A DNA stretch of 64,000 nt from Ferrovibrio sp046294345 (GTDB lineage Bacteria; Pseudomonadota; Alphaproteobacteria; Ferrovibrionales; Ferrovibrionaceae): assembly GCA_046294345.1 (NCBI GenBank), contig JBKBJT010000010.1, positions 34,654 to 98,653 of the forward strand, given 5' to 3'. Position numbers and translations under genes: made by a program. A model generated the notes under the pieces. It saw only the letters and a list, made by a program, of their open reading frames with translations, did no database searches and was not told the DNA's origin. Below, in pieces: positions 53,918 to 63,767 of the stretch (position 1 is its first letter; each line of letters opens with the position of its first letter).

Positions 53918-54994
53918 ATGGCCGGGGGCAACGCCACGACACTGCTGGATGCCAGGACGCTGGTCGACGCCAGGATGCTGATGGGCAATGCCCTGCGGCA
54001 GGCCTGCCGCATTTCCGCGCTTGCGCTGATCCTGGGCAGTATCGCCATGGCTCCCGTCGCCGTGCAGGCCCAGCCGCGTGCCGGCCACACCAAGGCCGCC
54101 GTGACGCCGAAGCCGGATGCCAAGCCAGCCAAGGCCAGCCCGCGTCGCCAGAAATCCGCCGAACCCGCCCGCCGCGCCGCCGAGGCCGAAAACACCAATG
54201 GCTTCAATATCGATGGCCGCCGGGTGCGCGTTGATGTGGTGAAGGCGGAAACCGACCTGCTGGGCCCCGATGGCCGGGCGCCGGCCGTGCTGATCCTGCA
54301 TGGCGCGCGCGGACTGGGCGACGGTTCGCTGTATTACCCGCCGGCCAAGGCGCTGGCCGAGCGCGGCATCAACGCGTTTGTGATCCACTATTTCGATGGC
54401 ATCCCGCAGGTCAGCAAGGCGGCGCCGACCCTGCATGACGAACGCGAACGGGTGATCGCCGAAGCCGTGTCCTACGTGCAGAAGCAGGCTTATGTCGACC
54501 CCGAGCGGATCGGCGTGTTCGGCCTGTCGCTGGGCGGTTTCCACGCGCTCAGCCTGGGCAGCCGCGATCAGCGCATCCAGGCGGTGGTGAATGTGGTGGG
54601 CGCGATGCCGTCCGAGGTGCAGCGCCGTGGCGTGCACCGCATGCCGCCTACCCTGGTGCTGCACGGGGACCGCGACGCCACCGTGCCGGTGCGGCGCGCC
54701 TATGAACTGGCCAGCCTGCTGGACGAGATCGGCGCCGAACACGAGGTAAAAATCTACAAGGGCCAGGGCCATACCTTCCGTGGCGATGCCAAGGATGACA
54801 GCATCACCCGCACAGTCGATTTCTTCGAACGCCATCTGGGCGGCGACCGCGGTCTGCTGGACAAGGAACTGGAAATCGATATCGCGCTGGCGCCGGTGGT
54901 GCCGGAAACCGAGACGCTGCCGATCCGCGCGCTTACCATTGCCGACGAAGCGCTCTGGGCCCTGGCCGAACAGGATGCTCCGCCGGGCAACTGA
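53918..54994 (+). CDS. Dienelactone hydrolase-like alpha/beta hydrolase, exported
   Basis: The product is about 358 residues. Near residues 20-50 is a hydrophobic export segment (ALRQACRISALALILGSIAMAPVAVQAQ), followed by a basic Ala/Pro/Lys linker and an alpha/beta hydrolase domain. The catalytic triad is visible: Ser in GVFGLSLGGFHAL, Asp in LHGDRDATVPV and His in KGQGHTFRG. The nucleophile is Ser, not the Cys of true dienelactone hydrolase, so esterase action on an unknown substrate is likely. GGGGGATCG precedes the chosen ATG; another start at 53975 is possible. Confidence 0.85.
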   Translation: MAGGNATTLLDARTLVDARMLMGNALRQACRISALALILGSIAMAPVAVQAQPRAGHTKAAVTPKPDAKPAKASPRRQKSAEPARRAAEAENTNGFNIDGRRVRVDVVKAETDLLGPDGRAPAVLILHGARGLGDGSLYYPPAKALAERGINAFVIHYFDGIPQVSKAAPTLHDERERVIAEAVSYVQKQAYVDPERIGVFGLSLGGFHALSLGSRDQRIQAVVNVVGAMPSEVQRRGVHRMPPTLVLHGDRDATVPVRRAYELASLLDEIGAEHEVKIYKGQGHTFRGDAKDDSITRTVDFFERHLGGDRGLLDKELEIDIALAPVVPETETLPIRALTIADEALWALAEQDAPPGN

Positions 54995-55021
54995 CCGGCA
55001 GTAATCGATCCACGACCAATT

Positions 55022-55054
55022 AAAAAGGCCGCCGGAACCTCCGGCGGCCTTTTT
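55022..55054. terminator. Bidirectional terminator
   Basis: A perfect 10-bp stem (GGCCGCCGGA with TCCGGCGGCC, 3-base loop) has five A before and five T after it. It lies between the convergent hydrolase and DUF4167 genes and can serve both. Confidence 0.9.
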
Positions 55055-55084
55055 ACTTTTACGCTGAGGACCCCAGCGACAGGA

Positions 55085-55555
55085 TCAGGCTGCGGTAGCC
55101 TCGTCGCGCTCGCCGGGCTGCACCTCGGCATTCGGATCGAGGGCCGCCTCGAGTTCCATCTCCAGGCTCGGCTGCTCGCCATCGGCGCCGGGCGCCTGCT
55201 GCGGCTGCGCCTGCGGCTGGTTGCCACCTTGCTGGGCCTGCGGCGCCTGCTGGCTGCCCTGCTGCTGGCGCTGCAGCGGTGTCACGCCCTGGGCCAGCAT
55301 GATGCGGTAGTAATGCTCGGCATGCTGCAGGTAATTCTCTGCCGCGATGCGGTCGCCGGATGCATTGGCATCGCGGGCGAGCTGGCAGTAGCGCTCGAAG
55401 ATGGTATTGGCCGTGCCGCGGATTTTGACGTCGGGACCGTTGGAGTCGAAATTGCGGTGGGAATTATTCATCCCGCCGCCGCCGCCACCGCCGCCACCAC
55501 CATGCGGCCTACGGCCCTGGGGCCGGCCACCACGTTGACGATTCTTGTTGTTCAC
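55085..55555 (-). CDS. DUF4167 domain protein
   Basis: The product is about 157 residues, with a basic, Gly-rich N-terminus including ten consecutive Gly. The DUF4167 core follows (SNGPDVKIRGTANTIFERYCQLARDANASGDRIAAENYLQHAEHYYRIM), then a Gln/Pro-rich tail. The family is nearly universal in alphaproteobacteria, always near prfA-prmC, and is probably RNA-linked; its function is not established. Both possible starts are GTG; the inner one (NNKNRQRGGRPQG) fits the family better than the one at 55606, though its ribosome-binding site is weak. Confidence 0.85.
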   Translation of the reverse strand: MNNKNRQRGGRPQGRRPHGGGGGGGGGGMNNSHRNFDSNGPDVKIRGTANTIFERYCQLARDANASGDRIAAENYLQHAEHYYRIMLAQGVTPLQRQQQGSQQAPQAQQGGNQPQAQPQQAPGADGEQPSLEMELEAALDPNAEVQPGERDEATAA

Positions 55556-55838
55556 AGGTTCATCTCGCTTGTTTTCAGCAAATCGCGCATCAGGCTCGTT
55601 GCGCACCGTATCGCGTGGTTCAAGTATCCGCGCGCAATACGGTCGGCCTCTCGATCGGATCCAAACCCGGTTTCAGTCGAAGAGGCGATGACGCTGCCTG
55701 CCTTATCCGCCCCCGGCTAACTCACCCCTTTGATCAAAGCCTGATCAATGCCTCGGGCGTGCTTCCTTGGGACCGCGTCATCCCGAATCTCAAGATAAGG
55801 GGGGCGGCTGCGGCTGCCAACCCCTTTTTGCCGGGAAT

Positions 55839-56690
55839 TTACAGGGATTTCCGCCCGATCACGACCCGGCCGATCCCGGCCAGGTCGGGTAATACGGCAA
55901 TACCGGCAAATCCGGCCTCCGCCAGCAGGGCGGAAACTGCGGCATCTTGCCCCAGGCCGATCTCCAGCGCGGCGATGCTGCCCAGCCGCGCCAGCCGCGC
56001 CAGATCGGGGATCAGCCGCCGATAGGCAGCCAGCCCGTCCGGCCCGCCATCCAGCGCCAGACGCGGCTCGTGCCGGGCCACCTCGGGCGCCAGTCCGGGC
56101 ACCACGTCGCTTTCTATATAGGGCGGGTTCGAGATGAGGATATCGAACGGCTCATCGATGCCGGTACCCCAGTCGCCCTGCCGGAAATTCGCCCGGCCGG
56201 ACAAACCGAGACGTTCGGCATTGCCTTGCGCCACCGCCAGCGCGGCCGACGAGGCATCGACGCCAAGGCCGGTCGCATCGGGCAGTTCATGCAGCAGACT
56301 GAGCAGCAGGCAGCCCGAGCCGGTGCCGAAATCCACGATCCGCAGAGGCGCGCCGCGATCCGGTATCGCCGCCAGCACGCCGGCAACCAGCGTTTCGGAA
56401 TCCGGTCGCGGATCCAGCACATCGCGGGTGATATGGAAATCCAGCCCCCAGAATTCGCGACGCCCGAGAATCTGCGACACCGGCTCGCGGGCCAGCCGGC
56501 GCTGCACCAGCGCCTCGAACCGCGCCGCAACATCCGGCGCCAACGTCGTTTCGGGCTGCAGGCGCACGCGATCAGGGCTCAGTCCTGACGCCTCGCTCAG
56601 CAGCAGCACGGCATCCCGGCGCGGACCTTCAATGCCGGCCTGCTTCAGACGGCGCGTGGCATCGAGCAGCAGGCCGGCGATGTCAGGCAT
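55839..56690 (-). CDS. prmC: Release factor glutamine methyltransferase
   Basis: The 283-residue SAM enzyme methylates the Gln of the GGQ motif in peptide release factors. It shows the helical N-terminal domain with ARREPVSQILGRREFWGLDF-type sequence, the SAM loop IVDFGTGSGCLLLSLL and the catalytic NPPY in ILISNPPYIESD. It overlaps prfA, which encodes its substrate, by eight bases. About 280 bases beyond its stop hold no gene; the GC-rich hairpin there lacks a proper T-run. Confidence 0.95.
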   Translation of the reverse strand: MPDIAGLLLDATRRLKQAGIEGPRRDAVLLLSEASGLSPDRVRLQPETTLAPDVAARFEALVQRRLAREPVSQILGRREFWGLDFHITRDVLDPRPDSETLVAGVLAAIPDRGAPLRIVDFGTGSGCLLLSLLHELPDATGLGVDASSAALAVAQGNAERLGLSGRANFRQGDWGTGIDEPFDILISNPPYIESDVVPGLAPEVARHEPRLALDGGPDGLAAYRRLIPDLARLARLGSIAALEIGLGQDAAVSALLAEAGFAGIAVLPDLAGIGRVVIGRKSL

Positions 56691-57771
56691 TCAACTCGGC
56701 CAGGCGGCTGGCCTGATCCTCGGCAATCAGCGCCTCGATCACTTCATCGAGCGCCTCGCCGGTCATTACCTGCTCGATCTTGTAGAGCGTCAGGTTGATG
56801 CGGTGGTCGGTGACGCGGCCCTGCGGGAAATTGTAGGTGCGGATGCGCTCCGATCGGTCGCCCGAGCCGACCTGGCCCTTGCGGTCGGCGGCGCGGGCCG
56901 AGGCCAGCTTCTCGCGCTCGGCCTCATAGAGTTTGGCGCGCAGCAGTTTCATCGCCTTGGCTTTGTTCTTGTGCTGCGACCGCTCGGTCTGCTGCGCCAC
57001 CACGATGCCGCTGGGGATATGGGTGATGCGCACAGCAGAGTCTGTGGTGTTCACATGCTGGCCGCCGGCGCCCGAGGAACGATACACGTCGATGCGCAGA
57101 TCGTTCTCGTTGATGTCGATATCGACATCCTCGGCCTCGGGCAGAACCGCCACCGTGGCGGCCGAGGTATGGATGCGGCCCTGGGTTTCGGTATCGGGCA
57201 CACGCTGCACGCGATGCACGCCGGATTCGAATTTCAGCCGGGCGAAGACGTTGCGGCCGGAAATGGTCGCGATGGCCTCGCGGAAGCCGCCCAGCTCGGT
57301 TTCGGACAGGCTTTCCACTTCGAAGCGCCAGCCATGTTTGTCGGCATAGCCGCGATACATCTCGAACAGGTCGCGGGCGAACAAAGCGGCCTCGTCGCCA
57401 CCGGTGCCGGCACGCACTTCCAGGATGGCGTTCTTCTCGTCGGCTTCGTCCTTGGGAAGCAGCATGATCAGCACGCGGCGTTCGGCTTCGGGCAAGGCCG
57501 CCTGGGCCTGCTTCCATTCGGCCTCGGCCAGATTGCGCATCTCCGGATCGGAGGCCGGATCGTCGCGCATGGCCGCCAGATCGGCAACCTCGCGGCGCAG
57601 CCGGCGCCATTCGGCGATACCCTGCACCAGCGGCTCGATCTCGGCATATTCCTTCGACAGCCTGACAAAGGCATCGGCGGCGAGGCCGCCGGCCGACATC
57701 TGGGCCTGCAGCATCTCGTAACGCTCGATCACCTTGTCGAGCTTGGCCTCGGGCAGGCCCGCAACATCCAT
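56683..57771 (-). CDS. prfA: Peptide chain release factor 1
   Basis: The 362-residue factor recognises UAA and UAG. The catalytic GGQ is in RSSGAGGQHVNTTDSAVRITH; the codon-recognition P-x-T element appears as PDT in VQRVPDTETQGRIHTSAATV. The length is standard. It is followed by prmC (8-base overlap) and preceded by hisS (4-base gap), so hisS-prfA-prmC are translated from one message. Confidence 0.97.
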   Translation of the reverse strand: MDVAGLPEAKLDKVIERYEMLQAQMSAGGLAADAFVRLSKEYAEIEPLVQGIAEWRRLRREVADLAAMRDDPASDPEMRNLAEAEWKQAQAALPEAERRVLIMLLPKDEADEKNAILEVRAGTGGDEAALFARDLFEMYRGYADKHGWRFEVESLSETELGGFREAIATISGRNVFARLKFESGVHRVQRVPDTETQGRIHTSAATVAVLPEAEDVDIDINENDLRIDVYRSSGAGGQHVNTTDSAVRITHIPSGIVVAQQTERSQHKNKAKAMKLLRAKLYEAEREKLASARAADRKGQVGSGDRSERIRTYNFPQGRVTDHRINLTLYKIEQVMTGEALDEVIEALIAEDQASRLAELNA

Positions 57772-57775
57772 GGCG

Positions 57776-59014
57776 TCAGGCTTTCAGTTTCGCCAGCAAA
57801 TCGCCGCGTGGCAGCGTGACTTCCTCGCCGCTCCTGAGATCCTTCAGCTTCACCGCGCCCTGCGTCAGTTCGTCCTCGCCGATCACGATAGCGGCGAAAC
57901 AACCCAGCTTGTCGGCACGCTTGAAGCGTTTGCCGGCATTGCCGCCATAGGCGAGTTCCACCGCCACATCGGCGCGGCGCAGTTCGGCGGCCAGTTTCGC
58001 CGCCTCGGCCTCGGCGGCGGCGCCGATGGGAATGATCGCCACGCTGCGCGGCAACGCCGGCTGCGGATCGGACAGCATCACCAGGCGTTCGATGCCGCCG
58101 GCCCAGCCGATGCCCGGCGTCGGTTTGCCGCCAAGCTGCTCGATCAGGCCGTCGTAACGGCCGCCGGCCAGCACCGTGCCCTGGGCACCCAGCATGTCGG
58201 TAGTGAACTCGAAGGCCGTATGGGTGTAGTAATCCAGGCCACGGACCAGACGCGGACTGATCTTGAACGGCACGCCGGCCGCGCCGAGGCCATCCTGCAG
58301 GGCCGCGAAAAAATCGCGCGCCGCAGGCGTCAGATATTCCTGGATCAGCGGCGCATCGGCCACCAGCCTGCGATCGCCCTCGTCCTTGGAATCGAGGATG
58401 CGCAGCGGGTTCTTCTCCAGGCGCTTGCGGCTGTCTTCCGACAGTTTGTCGACGTGGCCGGAGAAATACTTCACCAGCGCCTCGCGGTAGCCCACGCGGC
58501 TTTCCGGATCGCCCAGCGTGTTCAGTTCCAGTACGCATTTGTCGAGGATACCGAGCCGGCGCAGGATTTCGGCCGCCACCGAGATCACTTCCACATCGGC
58601 CTGCGGCTCGGCCGCGCCGATCACCTCCACGTCGATCTGGTGGAACTGGCGCTGGCGGCCCTTCTGCGGCCGTTCGAAGCGGAACATCGGGCCCCAGCCG
58701 AAGGCCTTGAAGGGCACATGCTGCTGCAGGCCGTTGGAGATGAAGGCGCGGCAGATGCCGGCGGTGTATTCCGGACGCAGGGTCAGGCCTTCGCCGCCCT
58801 TGTCGGTGAAGGAGTACATTTCCTTCGACACCACATCCGACGTCTCGCCCATCGAGCGGGCGAAGACCTCGGTGAATTCGAAGATCGGCGTCGCCATTTC
58901 GCGATAGCCGAACAGGGACGCGGCGAGCCGGGCCGTTTCCACCACATGGCGGAACCGGGCATAGTCGTCGGGCAGAATGTCATGCGTGCCGCGCACGGGC
59001 TGCAACTGGGCCAC
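57776..59014 (-). CDS. hisS: Histidyl-tRNA synthetase
   Basis: The 412-residue class II synthetase begins (M)AQLQPVRGTHDILPDDYARF. Further marks are RPEYTAGICRAFI, FRFERPQKGRQRQFHQIDVEVIG, the histidine-specific RGLDYYTHTAFEF, and GGRYDGL with GIGWAGGIERL. No ATG fits; a GTG with GGAGA upstream is chosen. The open frame continues upstream, but there it is a shadow of ispG. The gene lies 29 bases after ispG. Confidence 0.96.
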   Translation of the reverse strand: MAQLQPVRGTHDILPDDYARFRHVVETARLAASLFGYREMATPIFEFTEVFARSMGETSDVVSKEMYSFTDKGGEGLTLRPEYTAGICRAFISNGLQQHVPFKAFGWGPMFRFERPQKGRQRQFHQIDVEVIGAAEPQADVEVISVAAEILRRLGILDKCVLELNTLGDPESRVGYREALVKYFSGHVDKLSEDSRKRLEKNPLRILDSKDEGDRRLVADAPLIQEYLTPAARDFFAALQDGLGAAGVPFKISPRLVRGLDYYTHTAFEFTTDMLGAQGTVLAGGRYDGLIEQLGGKPTPGIGWAGGIERLVMLSDPQPALPRSVAIIPIGAAAEAEAAKLAAELRRADVAVELAYGGNAGKRFKRADKLGCFAAIVIGEDELTQGAVKLKDLRSGEEVTLPRGDLLAKLKA

Positions 59015-59043
59015 GGCGTGTCTCCGTCGTTGAAGGGTGGTAG

Positions 59044-60183
59044 CTAGGAAGCGGCGTCGGCCGCTTCGGAAGAACTGCCGGCCGCCCGGGCGGCTTCGAT
59101 CTCGCGAGCCTTGTCCTCGACCAGCCTGACCAGATGCGCGACGATATCCTCGTTCTGCAACCGGTGCGCCGGCTGGCCTGCCAGATAGACCTGGTGCGAA
59201 CCCTTGCCGCCGCCGGTGAAGCCGATGTCGGTCTCGCGCGCCTCGCCCGGACCGTTCACCACGCAACCGATCACACTGAGCGTCATCGGCGTGGTGATAT
59301 GGGCCAGGCGCTGTTCCAGCACTTCGACGGTCTTGATCACGTCGAACTGCTGGCGCGCGCAGGATGGGCAGGAAATCACGTTCACGCCGCGATGACGCAG
59401 GTTCATCGACTTCAGGATATCGAAGCCGACGCGAACCTCTTCCTCGGGCGGCGCCGAGAGCGAGACGCGCAGCGTATCGCCGATGCCAGACCACAGCAGC
59501 ATGCCAAGGCCGATGGAGGATTTCACCGTGCCGATGCGCTGGCCGCCGGCTTCGGTGATGCCAATATGCAGCGGATAATCGCAGGCCTCGGCCAGCCCCT
59601 GATAGGCGGCCACCGCCAGGAAGACGTCGGAGGCCTTCACGCTGATCTTGAATTCGCGAAAATCGTGGTCTTCCAGGATGCGCGCATGGTCCAGCGCGCT
59701 TTCCACCATCGCCTCCGGGCAGGGTTCGCCGTATTTCTCCAGCAGGTGCTTTTCCAGCGAGCCGGCATTGACGCCGATGCGCATCGAGCAGCCATGGTCC
59801 TTGGCCGCCTTCACCACCTCGCGCACGCGCTCGGCGCTGCCGATGTTGCCCGGATTGATGCGCAGGCAGGCGGCGCCGGCCTCGGCCGCCTCGATGGCGC
59901 GTTTGTAGTGGAAGTGGATGTCGGCGACGATGGGCACGCGGGCGGCGCGCACGATCTGCTTCAGCGCCCGGGTCGAATCCTCGTCGGGGCAGGAGACGCG
60001 CACGATATCGGCCCCGGCTTCCTCGCAGCGCCGGATCTGCTCGATCGTGGCCGCCGCATCCGAGGTCAGCGTATTCGTCATGGTCTGCACGGTGATAGGC
60101 GCGTCGCCACCCACCGGCACCTTGCCGACGAAAATCTGCCGCGATTTGCGGCGCTGGATATCGCGATACGGTCGGATGCTCAT
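59044..60183 (-). CDS. ispG: 4-hydroxy-3-methylbut-2-en-1-yl diphosphate synthase
   Basis: The 379-residue iron-sulfur enzyme carries out the penultimate step of the MEP isoprenoid pathway. Its N-terminal TIM barrel has VPVGGDAPITVQTMTNT and VADIHFHYKRAIEAA; the 4Fe-4S ligands are in ISCPSCARQQFD and GCVVNGPGEARETDIGFTGGGKG. The Ala/Ser-rich tail is slightly longer than usual. It sits between the RodZ-like gene and hisS on the same strand. Confidence 0.96.
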   Translation of the reverse strand: MSIRPYRDIQRRKSRQIFVGKVPVGGDAPITVQTMTNTLTSDAAATIEQIRRCEEAGADIVRVSCPDEDSTRALKQIVRAARVPIVADIHFHYKRAIEAAEAGAACLRINPGNIGSAERVREVVKAAKDHGCSMRIGVNAGSLEKHLLEKYGEPCPEAMVESALDHARILEDHDFREFKISVKASDVFLAVAAYQGLAEACDYPLHIGITEAGGQRIGTVKSSIGLGMLLWSGIGDTLRVSLSAPPEEEVRVGFDILKSMNLRHRGVNVISCPSCARQQFDVIKTVEVLEQRLAHITTPMTLSVIGCVVNGPGEARETDIGFTGGGKGSHQVYLAGQPAHRLQNEDIVAHLVRLVEDKAREIEAARAAGSSSEAADAAS

Positions 60184-60300
60184 TGCTGCTGCCTGAAGCC
60201 CCCGCCCCTCTCATGTGTCGGGCGGGGCCGGATGCGGCGTAACATGGCGTCTTTGCCCCGCGATGACAAGCCAGCGGGGCGGTAACGGCAGGCGGAAAAC

Positions 60301-61431
60301 CTAGCCCTGGCCGCCGGTTTTCAGCCGTTCGGGATCGAGCGGGATGCCGCGCTTGACCTCGCCCTCGGCCCCGAATGGTGGCAGGGGCTGGCCATCGACG
60401 ACGATGCGCACGGCACCGGCATTGCCGGTCAGCAGGGTCAGGCCCTCGCGATCCGGCACCACGTAGCGTTCGCCGGCATTCAGCAGGCGGGTGAAAACCT
60501 GTTCGTTATTCGGGCCGCGCACCTGGATCCAGGCCGGACCGGTGGCTTCGACGCGGATCCGGCTGTTTCCGGCATCGGCGGCGCCGAAACTGGCAGGGGC
60601 GGACGGTGCGGTCGCGGGCGTCGGCGCCGTATCGGCGGCCTGGGCCGGCGGCGCGGCGGGAGCCGCAGGGGCCGTCGGCGTTTCGACGGCGGGACTTGGC
60701 GCCGCAGCCGGGGGAACCGGTGCGGAGGCTGCCGGCGGCGCGGCAACAGTAACGGCCGGCGCAGAAGCGGCGGGTGCTGGCAGAACAGGGGCCGGGGTCG
60801 ATTCAGTGGCCGGCGAAGCTGCCGGCGCGGAGGCCACGACAGCCGGAGCCGGTGGCAGAGCCGCCGGTACAGGCGTTGCGGGCGCAGACGATGCAGGGAC
60901 CGGCGCTGCAGGCGGCGGGATCACGGCCGGCGCGATCGGCTGCGGACTGGGCACTAGGTCGGCCAGCCGGGCCGGTACGGCCTGGATCAGGTCCTGGCCC
61001 ACGCGCAGGGTTTCCTGGTGGCGATACCACATCACATAGACGATGCCGGCGATGACCAGCGCACCAACCACCAGCCACAGCCGCGGCGTACGCTCTTCCG
61101 GGCGCGGCAGCGGGAAATTCAGCACCACGCGCTGAACCTGGCCATCGGCCTCGGACTGGTAGGTCTTCAGTATCTGGTCGGGATCGAGGCCGAGGAATTC
61201 GGCATACTGGCGCAGGAAGCCGCTGACATAGACCGCGCCCGGCAATTCGCCGAACCGTCCGGCCTCGATGGCTTCCAGATACGGGCGGCGGATGCGCAGG
61301 CGCGCGGATACATCCGCCAGAGCGAGGCCCCGTCGTTCACGCACCACTTTCAGGCTATGGCCGACACCGTCGTAGCCATTCGCTACGGCTGCTGCAGCCG
61401 AGGCCGTCTGTTCGCCGGATTGGGCATTCAT
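60301..61431 (-). CDS. RodZ-like membrane protein (HTH plus DUF4115)
   Basis: The product has about 376 residues. An N-terminal HTH_25 domain (GHSLKVVRERRGLALADVSARLRIRRPYLEAIEAGRF) is followed by one membrane segment (LWLVVGALVIAGIVYVMWY), a roughly 150-residue Ala/Pro linker and a C-terminal DUF4115 domain (VEATGPAWIQVRGPNNEQVFTRLL). This is the architecture of RodZ, which couples MreB to the cell-wall elongation machinery. The low-complexity linker gives long false frames on the other strand. Starts at 61464 or 61485 are possible. Confidence 0.88.
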   Translation of the reverse strand: MNAQSGEQTASAAAAVANGYDGVGHSLKVVRERRGLALADVSARLRIRRPYLEAIEAGRFGELPGAVYVSGFLRQYAEFLGLDPDQILKTYQSEADGQVQRVVLNFPLPRPEERTPRLWLVVGALVIAGIVYVMWYRHQETLRVGQDLIQAVPARLADLVPSPQPIAPAVIPPPAAPVPASSAPATPVPAALPPAPAVVASAPAASPATESTPAPVLPAPAASAPAVTVAAPPAASAPVPPAAAPSPAVETPTAPAAPAAPPAQAADTAPTPATAPSAPASFGAADAGNSRIRVEATGPAWIQVRGPNNEQVFTRLLNAGERYVVPDREGLTLLTGNAGAVRIVVDGQPLPPFGAEGEVKRGIPLDPERLKTGGQG

Positions 61432-61496
61432 CCTGGATTGCCTACCCTTGTTCGCCTTTGACATATTACGGCAAATGACCGGCAAGGCCAGCTATT

Positions 61497-63767
61497 TCAA
61501 ACAATTACCCCGTTTTCCCGGGCAAATTCTTCTAGCTGGGCGCGTATGCTGTGGTCGGGCGAGGCATAGAGGTTAGACATAAAATCAGCCAAACGGAGAA
61601 CATCCAGGCTACGCAGCATTTCCTTGACCGGGCCGACCGCGCTGGCCGGCATGGATAGGCGGCGGAAGCCCAGCCCCAGCAGCGCCATGGCCTCCAGCGG
61701 CCGGCTGCCCATCTCGCCGCACATGGTGATCGGCTTGGCGGCGGCATGGCATTGCTGCACCACCCAGTGCAGGAAGCTGAGCATCGCCGGGCTCAAGGGG
61801 TCGTAACGGTCGGCCAGCTTCGGGTTGCCGCGATCGGCGGCGAACATGAACTGCATCAGATCGTTTGAGCCGACCGAGACGAAATCCACCAGCGGCAGCA
61901 GGGCGGGCAACTGCCAGGCCAGCGCCGGCACTTCCAGCATCGTGCCCACCGCGATCTTCAGCGGCACCGGTTTGCGCAGAGAGACCAGCCGCTGCACCTC
62001 GCGGTCGAGCAGCCGTCGGGCGCGGCGGAACTCGTCCACTTCGGCGATCATGGGGAACATCAGGTGCAGGGAGCGGCCGGCCGCCGCTTCCAGCATGGCA
62101 CGCAGCTGCACCTTCAGCAGAGCTGGGCGATCCAGCGCCAGCCGGATGGCGCGCCAGCCCATGGCCGGATTCTCTTCCGGATATTTCACCAGGTAGGGCA
62201 GCACCTTGTCGCCGCCGATATCCAGCGTGCGGAACACCACCGGCCGGTCGCCGGCATGTTCGATCACGCGGCGGTAGATCGCGGTCTGCGCCTCGGCCTT
62301 GGGCATGGTCGGCCGCACCATGAACTGCAGTTCGGTGCGATACAGGCCGATGCCATCGGCATTGGTCTCATCCAGATGGCCCAGATCGATCAGCAGACCG
62401 GCATTCACCAGCATGGCGATGCGCTGGCCGTCGCGCGTCACCGGCGGGTCCTCGCGCTGGGCGGCATACTTCGCCAGCCGGGCCCGGCGCAGGGCCACAC
62501 CCTGATGGAAGGCCGACACCACATCGGGTGCCGGACGCACGAAAACCTGGGCATGGTCGCCATCGACCACCACGGTATCGCCCGGCTCGACCTTGGCGAT
62601 CACGCCCTCGACACCACCGATCACGGGGATGGACAGCGCACGCGCCACAATGGCGACATGGCTGACGCTGGAGCCCTCTTCCAGCACCACGCCTTGCAGC
62701 TTGCGGCGGTCGTAATCCAGCAATTCGGCCGGCCCCATGCTGCGCGCCAGCAGGATGGCGTTGTCGGGCAGGTTCTCGGCCGCCGAGTGATAGGGCTTGC
62801 CGGCCAGATGCAGCAGCAGGCGGTTGGCCAGATCGTCCAGGTCAGCCAGGCGTTCGCGCAGATAGGGATCGGTGATCGCCTGCATGCGATGGCGCGTGTC
62901 GCCCTGCACGCGCAGCACGGCGGCCTCGGCCGTCAGGCCGGAGTCCACCGCCTGATGCAGCTTAGCGAGCCAACCGGTATCGTGGGCGAACATCTTGTAG
63001 GTTTCCAGCACGTCGCGGCTTTCGCCGACGATGTCGCTGTCCGGCGCTTCCAGCATCCTGTTGACCTGGTCGCGCATCGAGGCAACGGCCGCGTCCAGCC
63101 GATCCTTTTCGTAGGGAATGTCGTCGGCGATGGTCTTTTCGACGTGGATACGCGGTTCGTGCAGCACCGCCACGCCAATCGCCAGGCCTTCCGACAGCAG
63201 CCGCCCGTCGGCGCGGAATGGCATGGTGGAGGCGCGGCTGACGGCGGCCAGTTCCTCGCCGCCGCTGAGCTGGCCCGAGGCCACCATCTCGGCCATGACC
63301 ATGGCGATGGTCTCGAGCGCCTCGACCTCTTCCTCGGCATATTGCCGGCGGGTCTGGTTCTGCACGACCAGGACACCGATCACGCGGTTGTCGCGCAGGA
63401 TCGGCACGCCGAGCAGCGAGTGATAGATTTCTTCGCCGGTTTCCGGCTTGTAGGCGAATTGCGGGTGGGTCTGCGCATCGGCCAGCATCAGCGGCCGGGC
63501 ATTGGCGGCGATGTCGCCGACGAGGCCCTCACCCACCTTCAGCCGGGTCTTGTGCACGGCTTCGGGATTCAGACCCTCGGTGGCGTAAAGTTCGAGTTCG
63601 TCGTTGCGCAGCAGATAGACCGAGCAGACTTCCGCCACCATGTTGGCGGCGATGTTGCGCACGACGCGGCCAAGGCGCTCGTCGACGGTGCCGGCTTCCG
63701 CCATCACCTCGCGGAGACGGCGCAGCAGGCCGCGCGGCCCGGGCGGCGGCGCCCGACCCGGCATCAC
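61497..63767 (-). CDS. ptsP: Phosphoenolpyruvate-protein phosphotransferase, nitrogen PTS (EINtr)
   Basis: The 756-residue enzyme has an N-terminal GAF domain (about 20-165; VEGLVGDIAANARPLML-type core) that senses glutamine/2-oxoglutarate in relatives. Enzyme I follows, with the phosphorylated His370 in SSVSHVAIVARALSIPVIGG and a C-terminal PEP-binding barrel (FRTLDIGGDKVLPYL, ITMCGEMGSRPLEAMALLGLG). It starts the NPr-EIIANtr phosphorelay. A GTG-ATG pair begins the gene, with GGAG seven bases before the GTG. It lies directly downstream of lysC, as in many alphaproteobacteria. Confidence 0.95.
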   Translation of the reverse strand: MMPGRAPPPGPRGLLRRLREVMAEAGTVDERLGRVVRNIAANMVAEVCSVYLLRNDELELYATEGLNPEAVHKTRLKVGEGLVGDIAANARPLMLADAQTHPQFAYKPETGEEIYHSLLGVPILRDNRVIGVLVVQNQTRRQYAEEEVEALETIAMVMAEMVASGQLSGGEELAAVSRASTMPFRADGRLLSEGLAIGVAVLHEPRIHVEKTIADDIPYEKDRLDAAVASMRDQVNRMLEAPDSDIVGESRDVLETYKMFAHDTGWLAKLHQAVDSGLTAEAAVLRVQGDTRHRMQAITDPYLRERLADLDDLANRLLLHLAGKPYHSAAENLPDNAILLARSMGPAELLDYDRRKLQGVVLEEGSSVSHVAIVARALSIPVIGGVEGVIAKVEPGDTVVVDGDHAQVFVRPAPDVVSAFHQGVALRRARLAKYAAQREDPPVTRDGQRIAMLVNAGLLIDLGHLDETNADGIGLYRTELQFMVRPTMPKAEAQTAIYRRVIEHAGDRPVVFRTLDIGGDKVLPYLVKYPEENPAMGWRAIRLALDRPALLKVQLRAMLEAAAGRSLHLMFPMIAEVDEFRRARRLLDREVQRLVSLRKPVPLKIAVGTMLEVPALAWQLPALLPLVDFVSVGSNDLMQFMFAADRGNPKLADRYDPLSPAMLSFLHWVVQQCHAAAKPITMCGEMGSRPLEAMALLGLGFRRLSMPASAVGPVKEMLRSLDVLRLADFMSNLYASPDHSIRAQLEEFARENGVIV

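Noticed and set aside
55731..55752. Repeated TGATCAA elements suggestive of an FNR site
   Set aside because: The spacing between half-sites is wrong for TTGAT-N4-ATCAA and no promoter is evident.
55796..55838. GC-rich hairpin beyond prmC
   Set aside because: Read in the prmC direction, the stem is imperfect and not followed by a T-run.
59014..60214. Extension of the hisS frame upstream of its GTG
   Set aside because: It runs opposite no gap but through ispG in another frame; the GTG has a good ribosome-binding site and gives the family N-terminus.
60491..61039. Ala/Gly-rich plus-strand frame resembling a low-complexity protein
   Set aside because: It is the reverse of the Ala/Pro linker codons of the RodZ-like gene.
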